A stretch of DNA of 64,000 nucleotides from an uncultured Bacteroides sp. (GTDB lineage Bacteria; Bacteroidota; Bacteroidia; Bacteroidales; Bacteroidaceae), in contig NZ_OY782493.1 in NCBI RefSeq assembly GCF_963677715.1, positions 558,001 to 622,000 of the forward strand. Reading direction: 5' to 3'. Shown one piece after another: positions 12,624-21,970 of the stretch. A program made the translations under genes and the position numbers. Below the pieces are notes generated by a model, which was not told where the DNA came from, did no database searches, and saw only the letters and a program-made list of their open reading frames with translations. How positions within the stretch are numbered: the stretch's first letter is position 1; the number at the start of each line of letters is the position of its first letter.

Positions 12624-13484
12624 TTATAACTTTACGCCGTCTCGTAACCATTTTTCCAGTTCTTCTGTCCATTGGCGTTTGTAAACGAAATTATCCCGGA
12701 ACCCCCAACCGTGACCTCCCGTAGGATAAATGTGTAATGTAGCTGGAACCTTGTTCTTAAGTAAAGCGAGGTAATAATTAACGCTGTTTTCGGGCGGGAC
12801 CGTTTTATCATCGGATGAGAGAGCAATAAATGCTTGTGGCGTTTCTGAGGTAACTTGCAATTCGTTAGAATATTTTTTAACTAACTCGGGTGCAGGACTT
12901 TTTGTGATCAGGTTCTCGCGTGAACCTGTGTGTGTATAAGTAGCATCCATGGTTATTACAGGGTAAAGTAGAATTTGAAAATCAGGGCGGGTCTCTTTAT
13001 TGCTGTAGTGTGTGGCGAGAGTAGAAGCCAGGTGACCTCCGGCAGATGCCCCCATGATACCTATTTTATCAGTCTGAATATTCCATTCGGTAGCGTGTTG
13101 GCGAACGAGGCGGATGGCTTGTTCGGCATCAGAAAGAGGAACGTCATTATGTCCGTTTGGCATGCGATACTTTAACACAATGTACGTGATGCCCTGTGTG
13201 TTGAACCAAGCGGCCATATCATACCCCTCATGGTTCATAGCCAAGCGACTATATCCTCCACCCGGGCACATAATAATAGCTATTCCATTGGGCTTTTCGG
13301 CACGATAAACGGTTATATCCGGCACGATGATGTTACTTACTCGTCCGTCTTCTCCATCTTTTTCTTCTCCTGTTTGTCCGTTACTGTTCGGAGCCCCATT
13401 AGGCCATAAAGGTAATTCAATTGGTTTTTGTGCAAACAAGCTTGTAGTCATAAGCAATAGCACGGTTACTAAAATTGTTTTCAT
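12624..13484 (-). CDS. Secreted alpha/beta hydrolase (acetyl esterase-like)
   Basis: 286 residues with a signal peptide (MTTSLFAQ). Alpha/beta hydrolase features are the oxyanion-hole motif CPGGGYS, the nucleophile elbow GASAGGHLAS, an Asp in SSDDKTVP and the His in PTGGHGWGF. This resembles carbohydrate acetyl esterases of the BD-FAE/Aes type that remove acetyl groups from plant glycans. Placement next to a secreted beta-galactosidase supports a glycan role. The exact substrate is inferred only. Confidence 0.87.
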   Translation of the reverse strand: MKTILVTVLLLMTTSLFAQKPIELPLWPNGAPNSNGQTGEEKDGEDGRVSNIIVPDITVYRAEKPNGIAIIMCPGGGYSRLAMNHEGYDMAAWFNTQGITYIVLKYRMPNGHNDVPLSDAEQAIRLVRQHATEWNIQTDKIGIMGASAGGHLASTLATHYSNKETRPDFQILLYPVITMDATYTHTGSRENLITKSPAPELVKKYSNELQVTSETPQAFIALSSDDKTVPPENSVNYYLALLKNKVPATLHIYPTGGHGWGFRDNFVYKRQWTEELEKWLRDGVKL

Positions 13485-13502
13485 TTTTTATATAGATTTA
13501 AG

Positions 13503-13533
13503 AATAAGCAAACCCATAAAGGGTTTGCTTATT
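13503..13533. terminator. Hairpin between the OPT transporter and esterase genes
   Basis: A perfect 13-bp inverted repeat (AATAAGCAAACCC and its complement) with a 5-base loop sits 15 bases after the OPT stop codon. The T-rich tract lies on the plus-strand side, so as a minus-strand terminator it lacks a strong U-tract. Confidence 0.6.
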
Positions 13534-13547
13534 TTATTTTATTTTAT

Positions 13548-15536
13548 TTATTTTTTCATGGATGCTTTGATAAAGTAAATGATTAGCAATGCGTAAGCAC
13601 CCAGTGCCAGTACTTCCGACCAGGTATTCTGTATCCAGGCTTCCTGTACCAGATTAATGCCTCCAAATCGTAGGGCCGCACTAACAACTCCCATCAGAGC
13701 ACCTCCGGCAATGAAACCTGAAGCCAGTAATGTTCCTTTCTCCCCACGTGCCGTATTGAGTGCAACATCTTTGCTGCGGCTAGTAACATACCAGTTAATG
13801 GCACCACCTACTACAAGTGGTATATTTAATTCTAACGGAATGAACATGCCCAGAGCAAAAGCCAATGCCGGAATTTTAAAGAATGTAAGCACAATGGCAA
13901 TAACGGCCCCAATGCCATAAAGTAACCAGGGAGCTCCTACGCCATTCATCAACGGTTCTATAACGGCAGCCATGGCATTAGCCTGAGGGGCAGCGAGCTG
14001 TCCGCTGGTAAATCCGTATGTTTTATTAAGGATAATCATTACTCCTCCTACGGTAGCAGCCGATACTAGTGTACCGAGAAATTTCCATGTTTGCTGCTTG
14101 GCTGGAGTACTCCCTAACCAATAGCCGATTTTCAGGTCGGTAATGAATCCGCCGGCCATAGAAAGTGCGGTACAAACCACTCCTCCCATGATCAATGCGG
14201 CTACCATCCCTTCAGGACCTTTAAGTCCCACAGCTACCATTACCACGGAAGCCAGAATGAGAGTCATTAGTGTCATTCCCGATACAGGATTGGTTCCTAC
14301 AATGGCTATGGCATTGGCTGCTACTGTGGTAAACAAGAAAGCAATGCCTGCCACAAGTATAACGCCGACTACCGTATGTAGCAGATTACCTTGCATTATA
14401 TCGAAAAAGAAGAATAAAGAGATTAACACCAGTGTTGCCAGGGAACCGATGGTAATAATTTTCATTGAAAGATCAAGCTGCGTACGCTTTACATGGATCG
14501 CCTTGACTGATTTTCCGCTCATTTCTTTTGCGGCCAGTCCCACAGCACTTTTTATAATGCTCCATGATTTAATAATGCCGATGATACCGGCCATAGCAAT
14601 GCCCCCGATGCCAATGCTTTTGGCATAGAATTTAAAAATATCTTCGGGAGACATGCTACCTACTGTAGCAGTAATATCGGGATTCCATGCATTGAGTACA
14701 CTGTCTCCCCAGATAAGAGACATACCGGGGATGATGACCCACCAGACAACCAAAGAGCCTGCACAGATAATCGAAGCATATTTAAGTCCCACGATGTATC
14801 CCAGACCCATTACGGCCGCACCTGTATTTACCTTGAAAACCAGTTTGGCTTTATCTGCCAACATCTGACCGAAACCGCAGACACGGGTGGTAAAATTCTC
14901 ATTCCACCAGCCGAAAGTCGCTACGATAAAGTCATACAGTCCACCTACGATACCGGCTATAAGTAAAGGTTTTGCCTGACTACCCCCTTTTTCGCCGGAG
15001 ACCAGCACTTGTGTGGTTGCTGTTGCTTCGGGAAAGGGATATTGGCCATGCATATCTTGTACGAAATATTTCCGGAAAGGAATTAGAAGTAAGATGCCTA
15101 ATATACCTCCGAGCAACGAGCTGATAAATACTTGTGCAAAAGTCACGGTAATTTGTTCCGGATAGCTTTCCTGAAGGATGTATAGAGCAGGAAGTGTGAA
15201 GATGGCTCCGGCCACGATGACACCGGAACTGGCTCCGATGGATTGGATAATAACATTCTCTCCCAGAGCATTCTTTCGTTTGGCAGCTCCCGATACGCCG
15301 ACCGCAATAATAGCGATGGGAATGGCAGCCTCAAAGACTTGTCCTACTTTTAATCCTAAATAGGCTGCTGCTGCAGAAAATAATACTGCCATAACAATAC
15401 CCCACAATACCGACCAAAGATTAACTTCGGCATATTTCTTATCGGGGCTCATAAGGGGGTTATAGACTTCTCCGGGCTTTAGTTCCCTGAATGCATTCTC
15501 CGGCAGAGCCGTTGGTTTCTCTTCTTCGTGTTTCAT
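13548..15536 (-). CDS. OPT family oligopeptide transporter
   Basis: 662 residues with about 15 hydrophobic helices and a short hydrophilic N-terminus. Segments such as VNLWSVLWGIVMAVLFSA, IGASSGVIVAGAIFTLPAL and GQYPFPEATATTQVLVSG are typical of bacterial OPT superfamily members. OPT carriers import small peptides, glutathione or metal chelates by proton coupling; this sequence does not say which. It reads in the same direction as the esterase and beta-galactosidase but is separated by a hairpin, so it is probably its own unit. Confidence 0.9.
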   Translation of the reverse strand: MKHEEEKPTALPENAFRELKPGEVYNPLMSPDKKYAEVNLWSVLWGIVMAVLFSAAAAYLGLKVGQVFEAAIPIAIIAVGVSGAAKRKNALGENVIIQSIGASSGVIVAGAIFTLPALYILQESYPEQITVTFAQVFISSLLGGILGILLLIPFRKYFVQDMHGQYPFPEATATTQVLVSGEKGGSQAKPLLIAGIVGGLYDFIVATFGWWNENFTTRVCGFGQMLADKAKLVFKVNTGAAVMGLGYIVGLKYASIICAGSLVVWWVIIPGMSLIWGDSVLNAWNPDITATVGSMSPEDIFKFYAKSIGIGGIAMAGIIGIIKSWSIIKSAVGLAAKEMSGKSVKAIHVKRTQLDLSMKIITIGSLATLVLISLFFFFDIMQGNLLHTVVGVILVAGIAFLFTTVAANAIAIVGTNPVSGMTLMTLILASVVMVAVGLKGPEGMVAALIMGGVVCTALSMAGGFITDLKIGYWLGSTPAKQQTWKFLGTLVSAATVGGVMIILNKTYGFTSGQLAAPQANAMAAVIEPLMNGVGAPWLLYGIGAVIAIVLTFFKIPALAFALGMFIPLELNIPLVVGGAINWYVTSRSKDVALNTARGEKGTLLASGFIAGGALMGVVSAALRFGGINLVQEAWIQNTWSEVLALGAYALLIIYFIKASMKK

Positions 15537-15591
15537 ACTTTATTAATAGACTGTTTAATCACAATTTGTAAATAGCAAAAGTGTTTCAAAG

Positions 15592-15627
15592 AAAACAAAA
15601 AAAAAGGAGAATCGAAAGATTCTCCTT
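15592..15627 (-). terminator. Rho-independent terminator of the DUF1573 gene
   Basis: On the minus strand a 10-bp stem (AAGGAGAATC with a 4-base loop) is followed by a run of T. It starts 21 bases after the DUF1573 stop and insulates it from the OPT gene. Confidence 0.85.
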
Positions 15628-15648
15628 AGCTTGTTATTCTTTTTTTGC

Positions 15649-16044
15649 TTATTTGGCGTCTTTTGGTGTCATTTCTCCTTCAATATACAGGCGCATCATT
15701 TCTGTTTTAGCATTTGTGCGTAGTGTAATTGACTTTTTGAAATGGCCCGGATATTTACCAGTACCGTTATAAGTTACTTTGACGGAACCTTTTTTTCCTG
15801 GTTGTATAGGCTCTTTTGTATAATCGGGCACAGTACATCCGCATGAAGCTACCGCCTGATGAATAACCAGCGGCGCATCACCGGTATTGGTAAATGTAAA
15901 TACACAACTTACTATCGGGTTATTCTCCGAGAAGGTTCCGAAGTCATGTGTAGTGGTATCAAATTTAATTTCGGCTTGACTTTGTGCGCTTGCGTAGCCT
16001 ACACTCAAAACAAACATAACAACTAGAAAAAATATTTTCTTCAT
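15649..16044 (-). CDS. DUF1573 domain protein, exported
   Basis: 131 residues: a signal peptide (ending GYASAQ) and one DUF1573 domain, an immunoglobulin-like fold common in Bacteroidota. Conserved features visible here are FDTTTHDFG, CVFTFTNTG and the VASCGCTVPDY cysteine motif followed by PGKKGSVKVTY. The family is periplasmic or outer-membrane associated and its function is undefined. It is a single-gene unit with its own promoter and terminator, divergent from the aldose epimerase gene. Confidence 0.9.
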   Translation of the reverse strand: MKKIFFLVVMFVLSVGYASAQSQAEIKFDTTTHDFGTFSENNPIVSCVFTFTNTGDAPLVIHQAVASCGCTVPDYTKEPIQPGKKGSVKVTYNGTGKYPGHFKKSITLRTNAKTEMMRLYIEGEMTPKDAK

Positions 16045-16075
16045 GTTTTTTAGTTTTTAGTAATTTATAATAGAA

Positions 16076-16083
16076 CAAAGGTA
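16076..16083 (-). promoter_or_regulatory. -7 box of the DUF1573 gene
   Basis: The minus strand reads TACCTTTG, a full TAnnTTTG match, 31 bases before the DUF1573 start codon. Confidence 0.55.
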
Positions 16084-16108
16084 GAGCTTTTTTTCAAAAA
16101 TAATCCTG

Positions 16109-16116
16109 TATATTTG
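16109..16116 (+). promoter_or_regulatory. -7 box of the aldose 1-epimerase gene
   Basis: TATATTTG matches TAnnTTTG. It is back to back with the DUF1573 box, so the 132-bp divergent gap serves both genes. Confidence 0.5.
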
Positions 16117-16176
16117 CGAAATTGTATTAAATAAGTTACAAATATGTTCAAAGTGTCACAATCTATAATAATATTC

Positions 16177-17310
16177 ATGAAAAAAAGAGTTTTATTTCAA
16201 TTTCTTCTGCTTGTTTCTTTACTGTTTTCTGCCTGTGATGAAAATAATGGAATTACGCTTTCGGGGCTTAAAGTCCGAGATTTCCAAACGGATGTAAATG
16301 ATCAGTTGACCGATCTTTATGTATTGAAAAACAAGGCCGGTATGGAGGTATGTGTTACTAATTATGGTGCCAGAGTTGTTTCTATTATGGTACCGGACAG
16401 ATATGGAAAGATGGAAGATGTGGTTTGTGGCTTTGATAATATAGCGAAATATATGGAGAATAAGCAGAACTTCGGTGCTGTGATGGGACGATATATCGGA
16501 CGCATTTTAAATGCTAATTTTACTCTCGATTCGGTAAATTATCGTTTGATGGCCAATACGGGAGTGCATTGTTCTCACGGAGGAGATCCCGGATTTGCTT
16601 CCCGAATATGGCAGGCCGAAAAGTTAGACGATAATACCTTGCGATTAAGTTATTTCTCTCCCGATGGAGAGAATGGTTTTCCCGGTAACCTTAGCACTCA
16701 AGTGATTTATTCCGTAACTGATAAAAATGAGTTGGATATTCGCTATGAAGCAGAAACGGATAAGCCAACAGTCATTAATCTCTCCAATCATTGTTTTTTT
16801 AATCTTTCGGGCGATTTCAGTACCACAATACTTGATGAGATGCTTACCGTTAATGCCGATAGCTATACGCCGTATGATTCGACAAAATGCGTTACCGGAG
16901 AAATTCTTCCTGTAACGGGAACTCCGCTTGATTTTACCTCTGCACATCGTATTGGCGAACGGATTGACACGGACTGGATGCAACTTAATGTTACAAAGGG
17001 TTACGATCATAACTGGGTACTTAACACCAAAGGAGATGATACAAAGCCGGCTGCCCGACTGGTTGATGGGCAGAGCGGGCGCACGCTGGATATTTATACC
17101 AATGAACCGGGGTTGCAGATTTACACAGCCAATGGTTTAAAAGGAAACTTAGTAGGCAAAAGAAAAAAGGTTTATGAGAGTCGTTGTGCTATTTGCCTGG
17201 AAGCCCAACATTTTGCCGATAGCCCTAATAAACCACAGTTCCCTTCTACTGTGTTGCGTCCGGGTGAGAAGTATGACAGCCACTGCATCTTTCGTTTCGG
17301 AGTGCTATAG
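16177..17310 (+). CDS. galM: Aldose 1-epimerase (mutarotase) lipoprotein
   Basis: Interconverts alpha and beta anomers of hexoses such as galactose. The start at 16177 is preferred to the in-frame ATG at 16144, because from 16177 the protein opens as a standard lipoprotein signal (MKKRVLFQF to LLFSAC). It is then 377 residues. Family motifs are NYGARVVSIMVPDR, MGRYIGRI, HSHGG-like HCSHGGDPGF (catalytic His region), LSNHCFFNLSGD, KGYDHNWVL and the C-terminal ICLEAQHFADSPN with the base Glu. Most GalM proteins are cytoplasmic; a lipid-anchored form would act on sugars in the envelope. Confidence 0.9.
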   Translation: MKKRVLFQFLLLVSLLFSACDENNGITLSGLKVRDFQTDVNDQLTDLYVLKNKAGMEVCVTNYGARVVSIMVPDRYGKMEDVVCGFDNIAKYMENKQNFGAVMGRYIGRILNANFTLDSVNYRLMANTGVHCSHGGDPGFASRIWQAEKLDDNTLRLSYFSPDGENGFPGNLSTQVIYSVTDKNELDIRYEAETDKPTVINLSNHCFFNLSGDFSTTILDEMLTVNADSYTPYDSTKCVTGEILPVTGTPLDFTSAHRIGERIDTDWMQLNVTKGYDHNWVLNTKGDDTKPAARLVDGQSGRTLDIYTNEPGLQIYTANGLKGNLVGKRKKVYESRCAICLEAQHFADSPNKPQFPSTVLRPGEKYDSHCIFRFGVL

Positions 17311-17368
17311 TCTTCGCACTTGAATGTCTTTATTCTCTATTGTTTGTATTTATATGAATTACTTTATA

Positions 17369-17974
17369 TTATTTTGAATTTAGTTGATTATTAATGTTCT
17401 CTATGTAACTCAATATTTCATCTCTTCCCAACCTGGTTTCGGCAGAAGAGATGAAATAGGGTGGTAATTCTTCCCATTGCAGGCGCAGCTTGCGCAAGTA
17501 CATGTTTATATTGCCACGCATTTTACCACCTTTTAGTTTATCGGTCTTTGTAAATACGATCGAAAACGGAACGTCGTTTTCGCCAAGCCATTCCATAAAT
17601 TCGATGTCTATTTTCTGTGGTTCTAAACGGCTGTCAATCAGTAAAAAGAGATTTGTCATCTGTTCTCGTTCCAAGATGTAATCTTCAATAATTGTACGTA
17701 TTTGGTCTTGCCCCTTTACTCCGCGTCGGGCATATCCATATCCGGGAAGATCGACAAGAAACCAGTTTTGATTGATCAGAAAATGATTAATTAGCATCGT
17801 CTTTCCCGGCGTAGCCGATGTCATGGCCAATCCTTTGCGGGCGGTGAGCATATTTATCAGGCTGGATTTACCAACATTTGAACGGCCGATAAAGGCATAT
17901 TCCGGTAATGTTCCGGTCGGACACTTTTCGACATCAGTGTTACTTATTACAAATTCAGCACTCGTTATTTCCAT
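17369..17974 (-). CDS. engB: Ribosome biogenesis GTPase EngB (YihA/YsxC)
   Basis: 201-residue TRAFAC GTPase that assists assembly of the large ribosomal subunit. GTP-binding motifs appear in order: GRSNVGKSS (G1), the [10 protein letters not shown] region (G3), TKTDKL (G4) and SSAETRLG (G5). The length is typical. Its ATG overlaps the stop codon of the upstream symporter by one base, which indicates translational coupling within one transcript. Confidence 0.95.
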   Translation of the reverse strand: MEITSAEFVISNTDVEKCPTGTLPEYAFIGRSNVGKSSLINMLTARKGLAMTSATPGKTMLINHFLINQNWFLVDLPGYGYARRGVKGQDQIRTIIEDYILEREQMTNLFLLIDSRLEPQKIDIEFMEWLGENDVPFSIVFTKTDKLKGGKMRGNINMYLRKLRLQWEELPPYFISSAETRLGRDEILSYIENINNQLNSK

Positions 17975-19443
17975 TATTTTTTATTATATATGTTTATAAT
18001 TACTCTTTTTTCCCCTTTTTTCGAGAATATCCATAAGCCGATAAATGTGAGGGCTCCATTGAGCATCAACATTTCGTAACCAAATGTATAGCCTGTTTGC
18101 CTGCTGACCGTCCAATCTATGACGTAGCATAGAATAGGGGAGGCGATGGCTATAGCAGGCACCAACCGGTCGTTTGATATCCTGTGGGTAAAAAGGCCAA
18201 ACCCAAACATGCCCAATAACGGGCCATAAGTATAGGACGCTATGACATAGATGGCGTCAATAATGCTTTTATCATTTCCCAGACGAAACAGACAGATAAA
18301 TATTACAAGCAATATAGAAAATGCGATGTGTACTTTGTTTCGTTTACGGCGGCTTATTTCTTCCGTATCTTTTTCCGTATTTAAAATGTCAACACAAAAA
18401 CTGGTAGTCATTGAGGTTAACGCCGAGTCTGAATTGCTGAACGCTGCGGCTATGATGCCGATGGTGAACAGTACTAATACCGATTGTCCCAGATAGCCTT
18501 GCGTGGCAAACATCGGAAGAATATCATCATTTACGACAGGGAGCCCCAGATTCATTTTCCCGGCCAGCGTTACTAATAAAATGCCTAAGCACAAAAATAA
18601 AAAATTGAGCGGAATAAAAGCAAAGCCATAACAATACATGTTTTTTTGCGCTTCTTTCAGGTTTCGGCAAGAGAGATTCTTTTGCATCATGTCCTGATCT
18701 AACCCTGTCATTACAATCACAATAAATATACCGCTTAAAAATTGCTTGAAGAAATTCTGGCGGGACATCCAGTCGTCAAGCACAAACATCTGACTGTATT
18801 TGCTGGTGGAGATTGTTTGTATAATGCCGGAGAAGTTTAGGTCCAGCTTACTAATTGTAACTATAATGATGCATATCAATGCGGCAACGAGACAAAAGGT
18901 TTGCAACGTATCCGTCCACACAATGGTTTTAATGCCGCTTTTGTGCGTGTATATCCATACCAGTGCCACAGCACCTGTGGCTATGCTCCAGAAGGGAACG
19001 CCCATATCTTGAAACACATATGCGTGAAGGATGAGGCAGACCAGATAGAGTTTAGCAGCTGTGCCCAGCATGCGCGAAAGTAGAAAGAAGAATGCACCTG
19101 TGCGATAAGCTCTTTTGCCAATTCTCGTGCCCAGATAAGTGTAGATGCTGGTTAGGTTTAGTTTGTAATAGAGTGGTAGGAGTATTAACGCTACGACAAG
19201 ATAGCCGAAGAAGAATCCTAAAACGGTTTGCATATAGGTCATGTTCATGCCTCGAATCATGCCCGGCACAGAAACAAAAGTGACTCCTGATATTGATGCA
19301 CCAATCATTCCGAATGAAACAACGTACCATGGCGATTTATTTTCACCCTTGAAGAATGCGGCGTTGGAGCCTCCTTTTCTTCCGGTAATACGTGCTATGA
19401 GTAGCAGAACGGCAAAATAGCATATAATAGTGATTAATATCAT
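17974..19443 (-). CDS. Sodium:solute symporter family protein
   Basis: Membrane carrier with about 13 helices of the SSS family, which couples solute uptake to Na+. Segments such as [34 protein letters not shown] and [19 protein letters not shown] (the Na-binding region) support the family. The start at 19443 is chosen over an in-frame start at 19473 because a minus-strand TATCTTTG box (plus 19462-19469) would place the transcription start downstream of the latter. The result is 489 residues. The substrate cannot be read from sequence. Confidence 0.9.
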   Translation of the reverse strand: MILITIICYFAVLLLIARITGRKGGSNAAFFKGENKSPWYVVSFGMIGASISGVTFVSVPGMIRGMNMTYMQTVLGFFFGYLVVALILLPLYYKLNLTSIYTYLGTRIGKRAYRTGAFFFLLSRMLGTAAKLYLVCLILHAYVFQDMGVPFWSIATGAVALVWIYTHKSGIKTIVWTDTLQTFCLVAALICIIIVTISKLDLNFSGIIQTISTSKYSQMFVLDDWMSRQNFFKQFLSGIFIVIVMTGLDQDMMQKNLSCRNLKEAQKNMYCYGFAFIPLNFLFLCLGILLVTLAGKMNLGLPVVNDDILPMFATQGYLGQSVLVLFTIGIIAAAFSNSDSALTSMTTSFCVDILNTEKDTEEISRRKRNKVHIAFSILLVIFICLFRLGNDKSIIDAIYVIASYTYGPLLGMFGFGLFTHRISNDRLVPAIAIASPILCYVIDWTVSRQTGYTFGYEMLMLNGALTFIGLWIFSKKGEKRVIINIYNKK

Positions 19444-19461
19444 TGAGTACGCGTTTTGGTG

Positions 19462-19469
19462 CAAAGATA
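19462..19469 (-). promoter_or_regulatory. -7 box of the symporter-engB operon
   Basis: The minus strand reads TATCTTTG, 18 bases before the ATG at 19443. It decides the symporter start. Confidence 0.6.
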
Positions 19470-19491
19470 GCACTTATTTTGCAAATGGTAA

Positions 19492-19521
19492 TTTGTAATT
19501 CGTAATTGATTACTATCTTTG
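19492..19521 (+). promoter_or_regulatory. Promoter of recR (-33/-7)
   Basis: TTTG at 19492-19495, an 18-base spacer, then TATCTTTG at 19514-19521. This is close to the Bacteroidota consensus TTTG-N19-TAnnTTTG and lies 47 bases before the recR start. Confidence 0.65.
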
Positions 19522-19568
19522 CCATAGCTAGTATGTGAAAAGGGACTATAAATAATTTATAATATACA

Positions 19569-20186
19569 GTGAATCAACAATATTCATCTTTACTATTAGA
19601 AAGAGCTGTCAGCGAGTTTGCCAAATTACCCGGAATCGGTAAGAAAACGGCCATGAGACTGGTTCTTCATCTTTTGAGGCAAGACACGGCTACGGTAGAA
19701 GCCTTTGGACGTTCTGTCATTACGCTGAAACAGGAAGTGAAGTATTGCAAAACTTGTCATAATATTTCTGATACCGAGACTTGCCGGATTTGTGCCAATC
19801 CACAGAGAGATGCCACTACTGTTTGTGTGGTGGAAAACATACGTGATGTGATGGCGGTAGAGGCCACGCAACAGTTTCGCGGGTTGTATCATGTATTGGG
19901 AGGCATTATTTCTCCTATGGATGGAGTAGGGCCCGGCGATCTCCAGATAGAGAGCCTTGTGCAGCGTGTATCCGAGGGGGGAATAAAGGAAGTAATTCTG
20001 GCTTTGAGTTCTACGATGGAAGGAGATACAACTAACTTTTTTATCTATAGGAAGCTTGAAAAAACCGGTGTGAAGCTGAGTGTGATTGCTCGTGGCATTT
20101 CTATTGGCGACGAGTTGGAGTATACGGACGAAGTAACGTTGGGCAGAAGTATTGCCAATCGCACATCGTTTACCGGAACAATGTAG
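19569..20186 (+). CDS. recR: Recombination mediator RecR
   Basis: 205 residues. RecR loads RecA on gapped DNA together with RecO and RecF. It shows an N-terminal helix-hairpin-helix ([13 protein letters not shown]), a four-Cys zinc site ([16 protein letters not shown]), a Toprim domain ([14 protein letters not shown]) and the C-terminal [11 protein letters not shown] segment. The start codon is GTG; the residues that follow match the normal RecR N-terminus, so no ATG start is missing. The next two genes follow at 38 and 10 bases. Confidence 0.96.
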   Translation: MNQQYSSLLLERAVSEFAKLPGIGKKTAMRLVLHLLRQDTATVEAFGRSVITLKQEVKYCKTCHNISDTETCRICANPQRDATTVCVVENIRDVMAVEATQQFRGLYHVLGGIISPMDGVGPGDLQIESLVQRVSEGGIKEVILALSSTMEGDTTNFFIYRKLEKTGVKLSVIARGISIGDELEYTDEVTLGRSIANRTSFTGTM

Positions 20187-20224
20187 TCAAGATCGTTTTT
20201 CTCAAGGATTATTCATCTGAAAAT

Positions 20225-20677
20225 ATGAGAGTTGTAATGGAACAAAAAATAAAACACATTTCGAAAAAATTGTCGCTGCAGTATTTGCTTTTCTGGTTGT
20301 TTCCGGTGTTGTTGACTATCGCTTATGAATGTAATTGGCTTGATGTTGGCCTTTATGCTACAGATGTACGGATGCAATACTATTTGGAGACTCTGGGGAT
20401 ATTACTCACTGTTGGGTGTGTGCCGTTGTCTCTTAAACTTTTCAGTTTTGTGCTGAAAAAAGGTATTAGCGAAGTATCCTTTGCCACTGCATTACGGCAA
20501 TACTTCTGGTGGAGTGCCGTGCGGTTGTGTTTACTTGAAATTGCCGTGCTAGCGTGTATCGTAATCTATTATCTTACGCTCGATAATATAGGAGGCCTTT
20601 GTGCTTTGATTGCATTAACTGCATCTGTGTTTTGCTTGCCCGGCGAAAAGCGGTTGCGTGAAGAATTGAATCTATAA
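20225..20677 (+). CDS. Predicted four-helix membrane protein, unknown function
   Basis: 150 residues with about four hydrophobic helices (roughly 18-38, 55-75, 95-118 and 122-142) and a basic N-terminus. No domain was recognised. The in-frame ATG at 20237 is an equally good start. It sits between recR and an acetyltransferase with short gaps on both sides, so it is probably co-transcribed with them. No role can be inferred. Confidence 0.7.
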   Translation: MRVVMEQKIKHISKKLSLQYLLFWLFPVLLTIAYECNWLDVGLYATDVRMQYYLETLGILLTVGCVPLSLKLFSFVLKKGISEVSFATALRQYFWWSAVRLCLLEIAVLACIVIYYLTLDNIGGLCALIALTASVFCLPGEKRLREELNL

Positions 20678-20687
20678 AACATTACTT

Positions 20688-21221
20688 ATGGAAAAGAACG
20701 CTTATTTAACGGACGATCGTATTTATCTTCGTGCGGTAGAACCCGAAGATCTTGAGGTTATGTATGAAATGGAAAACCATCCTTCTTTTTGGGAAATAAG
20801 TAGTTTTACCGTACCTTATTCTCGCTATACGCTTAAAGAATATATCTTGAATTCTCAAAATGATGTGTTTGCCGATAAGCAACTTCGGCTGATGATTGTG
20901 CGTAGAGAAGATGATAAAGTGATTGGTACCATTGACATAACAGATTATATTCCTCTACATGCTCATGGTGCAGTGGGTATTGCTGTTCTGGAAACTTATC
21001 GGCGCGAAGGATATGCGGCCAGGGCACTGAGGTTGCTGTGCGAATATGCCTTTAACTTTTTGGACATGAAGCAATTGTATGCGAATGTGCCAATAGATAA
21101 TGAAGCGAGTTTACAACTGTTTTCCTCTTGCGGATTTGTTGAGTGCGGAGTTTTAAAAGAGTGGCTGCATGCTGGCAAGGGATATAAAGATGTAATTATG
21201 ATGCAGTGCATTAATAATTAA
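20688..21221 (+). CDS. GNAT family N-acetyltransferase (RimJ/RimL-like)
   Basis: 177 residues. The N-terminal RIYLRAVEPEDLEVMYEME and the acetyl-CoA loop region VGIAVLETYRREGYAARAL are typical of the RimJ/RimL branch that acetylates protein N-termini or small amines. The C-terminal LYANVPIDNEASLQLFSSCG is also characteristic. The acceptor is not known. It is convergent with yqgE, with 7 bases between the stops. Confidence 0.9.
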   Translation: MEKNAYLTDDRIYLRAVEPEDLEVMYEMENHPSFWEISSFTVPYSRYTLKEYILNSQNDVFADKQLRLMIVRREDDKVIGTIDITDYIPLHAHGAVGIAVLETYRREGYAARALRLLCEYAFNFLDMKQLYANVPIDNEASLQLFSSCGFVECGVLKEWLHAGKGYKDVIMMQCINN

Positions 21222-21228
21222 TCAACAA

Positions 21229-21819
21229 TCAATTGAGAGAAGGAATTTGTGGGAAGCGTGACCATGTAGCGTATTTATGCCCAAGTTTCTTTAACGATTT
21301 CTTCCACATATTATTTACCTCCTCATTCATCAGGCTTTGTTTGTCTCCTTTGCCTATGAGCCATGTGTTTTCTTTTATTTCCTGATGCAGCTGATCAAAA
21401 TCCCAGCCGGAGTAACCTAAGAAAAAGCGTACGTTTCCTTCTATCGGGTTTCCTTGTAGGATGTATGTCTTTAGAATATCGAAATCGCCGTTCAGGTATA
21501 AGCCTTTACTTACGGGCAGGGCATCGGGGATATTGGGCAATGTATGCAGATAGAAGAGCGTATCGGTAGCTAGTGGTCCACCTTTATAAATAGGTATACT
21601 TTCCAAATATTGGAAATCTTTGATTACATCGTTTAGTAGTAGTGGAATTTCTTTGTTCATAACAAGACCCATCGTTCCTTCTTTGGTATGATCGATTAGT
21701 AATACGACAGAACGCCCGAACGTGGCATCAAGCAGGAAAGGTTCTGAGATAAGTATCTTTCCTCGTGAAGGTGCTACATTGTTTGATTCAATTTTGAATA
21801 TGTCTGCATTAATCTTCAT
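21229..21819 (-). CDS. YqgE/AlgH family protein
   Basis: 196 residues. Family signatures are [10 protein letters not shown] near the N-terminus, [19 protein letters not shown] and the later [13 protein letters not shown]. Crystal structures of the family show a conserved fold, but its biochemical role is unresolved despite the old AlgH (alginate regulator) name. It is a single-gene unit. Confidence 0.92.
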   Translation of the reverse strand: MKINADIFKIESNNVAPSRGKILISEPFLLDATFGRSVVLLIDHTKEGTMGLVMNKEIPLLLNDVIKDFQYLESIPIYKGGPLATDTLFYLHTLPNIPDALPVSKGLYLNGDFDILKTYILQGNPIEGNVRFFLGYSGWDFDQLHQEIKENTWLIGKGDKQSLMNEEVNNMWKKSLKKLGHKYATWSRFPQIPSLN

Positions 21820-21970
21820 GGCCCTAATTTATAAAGTTTTTCTCAGGGACAAAACTTTTTGCTGTTTTTTCTCCTTATTGGGCTCTTTTTTTAAGAAATG
21901 AAAGATGAAAAGGCAGACTTTGCTACTAAATAGCGATTTATTTCTTCTATTTATCTGTGTCGATAGATTA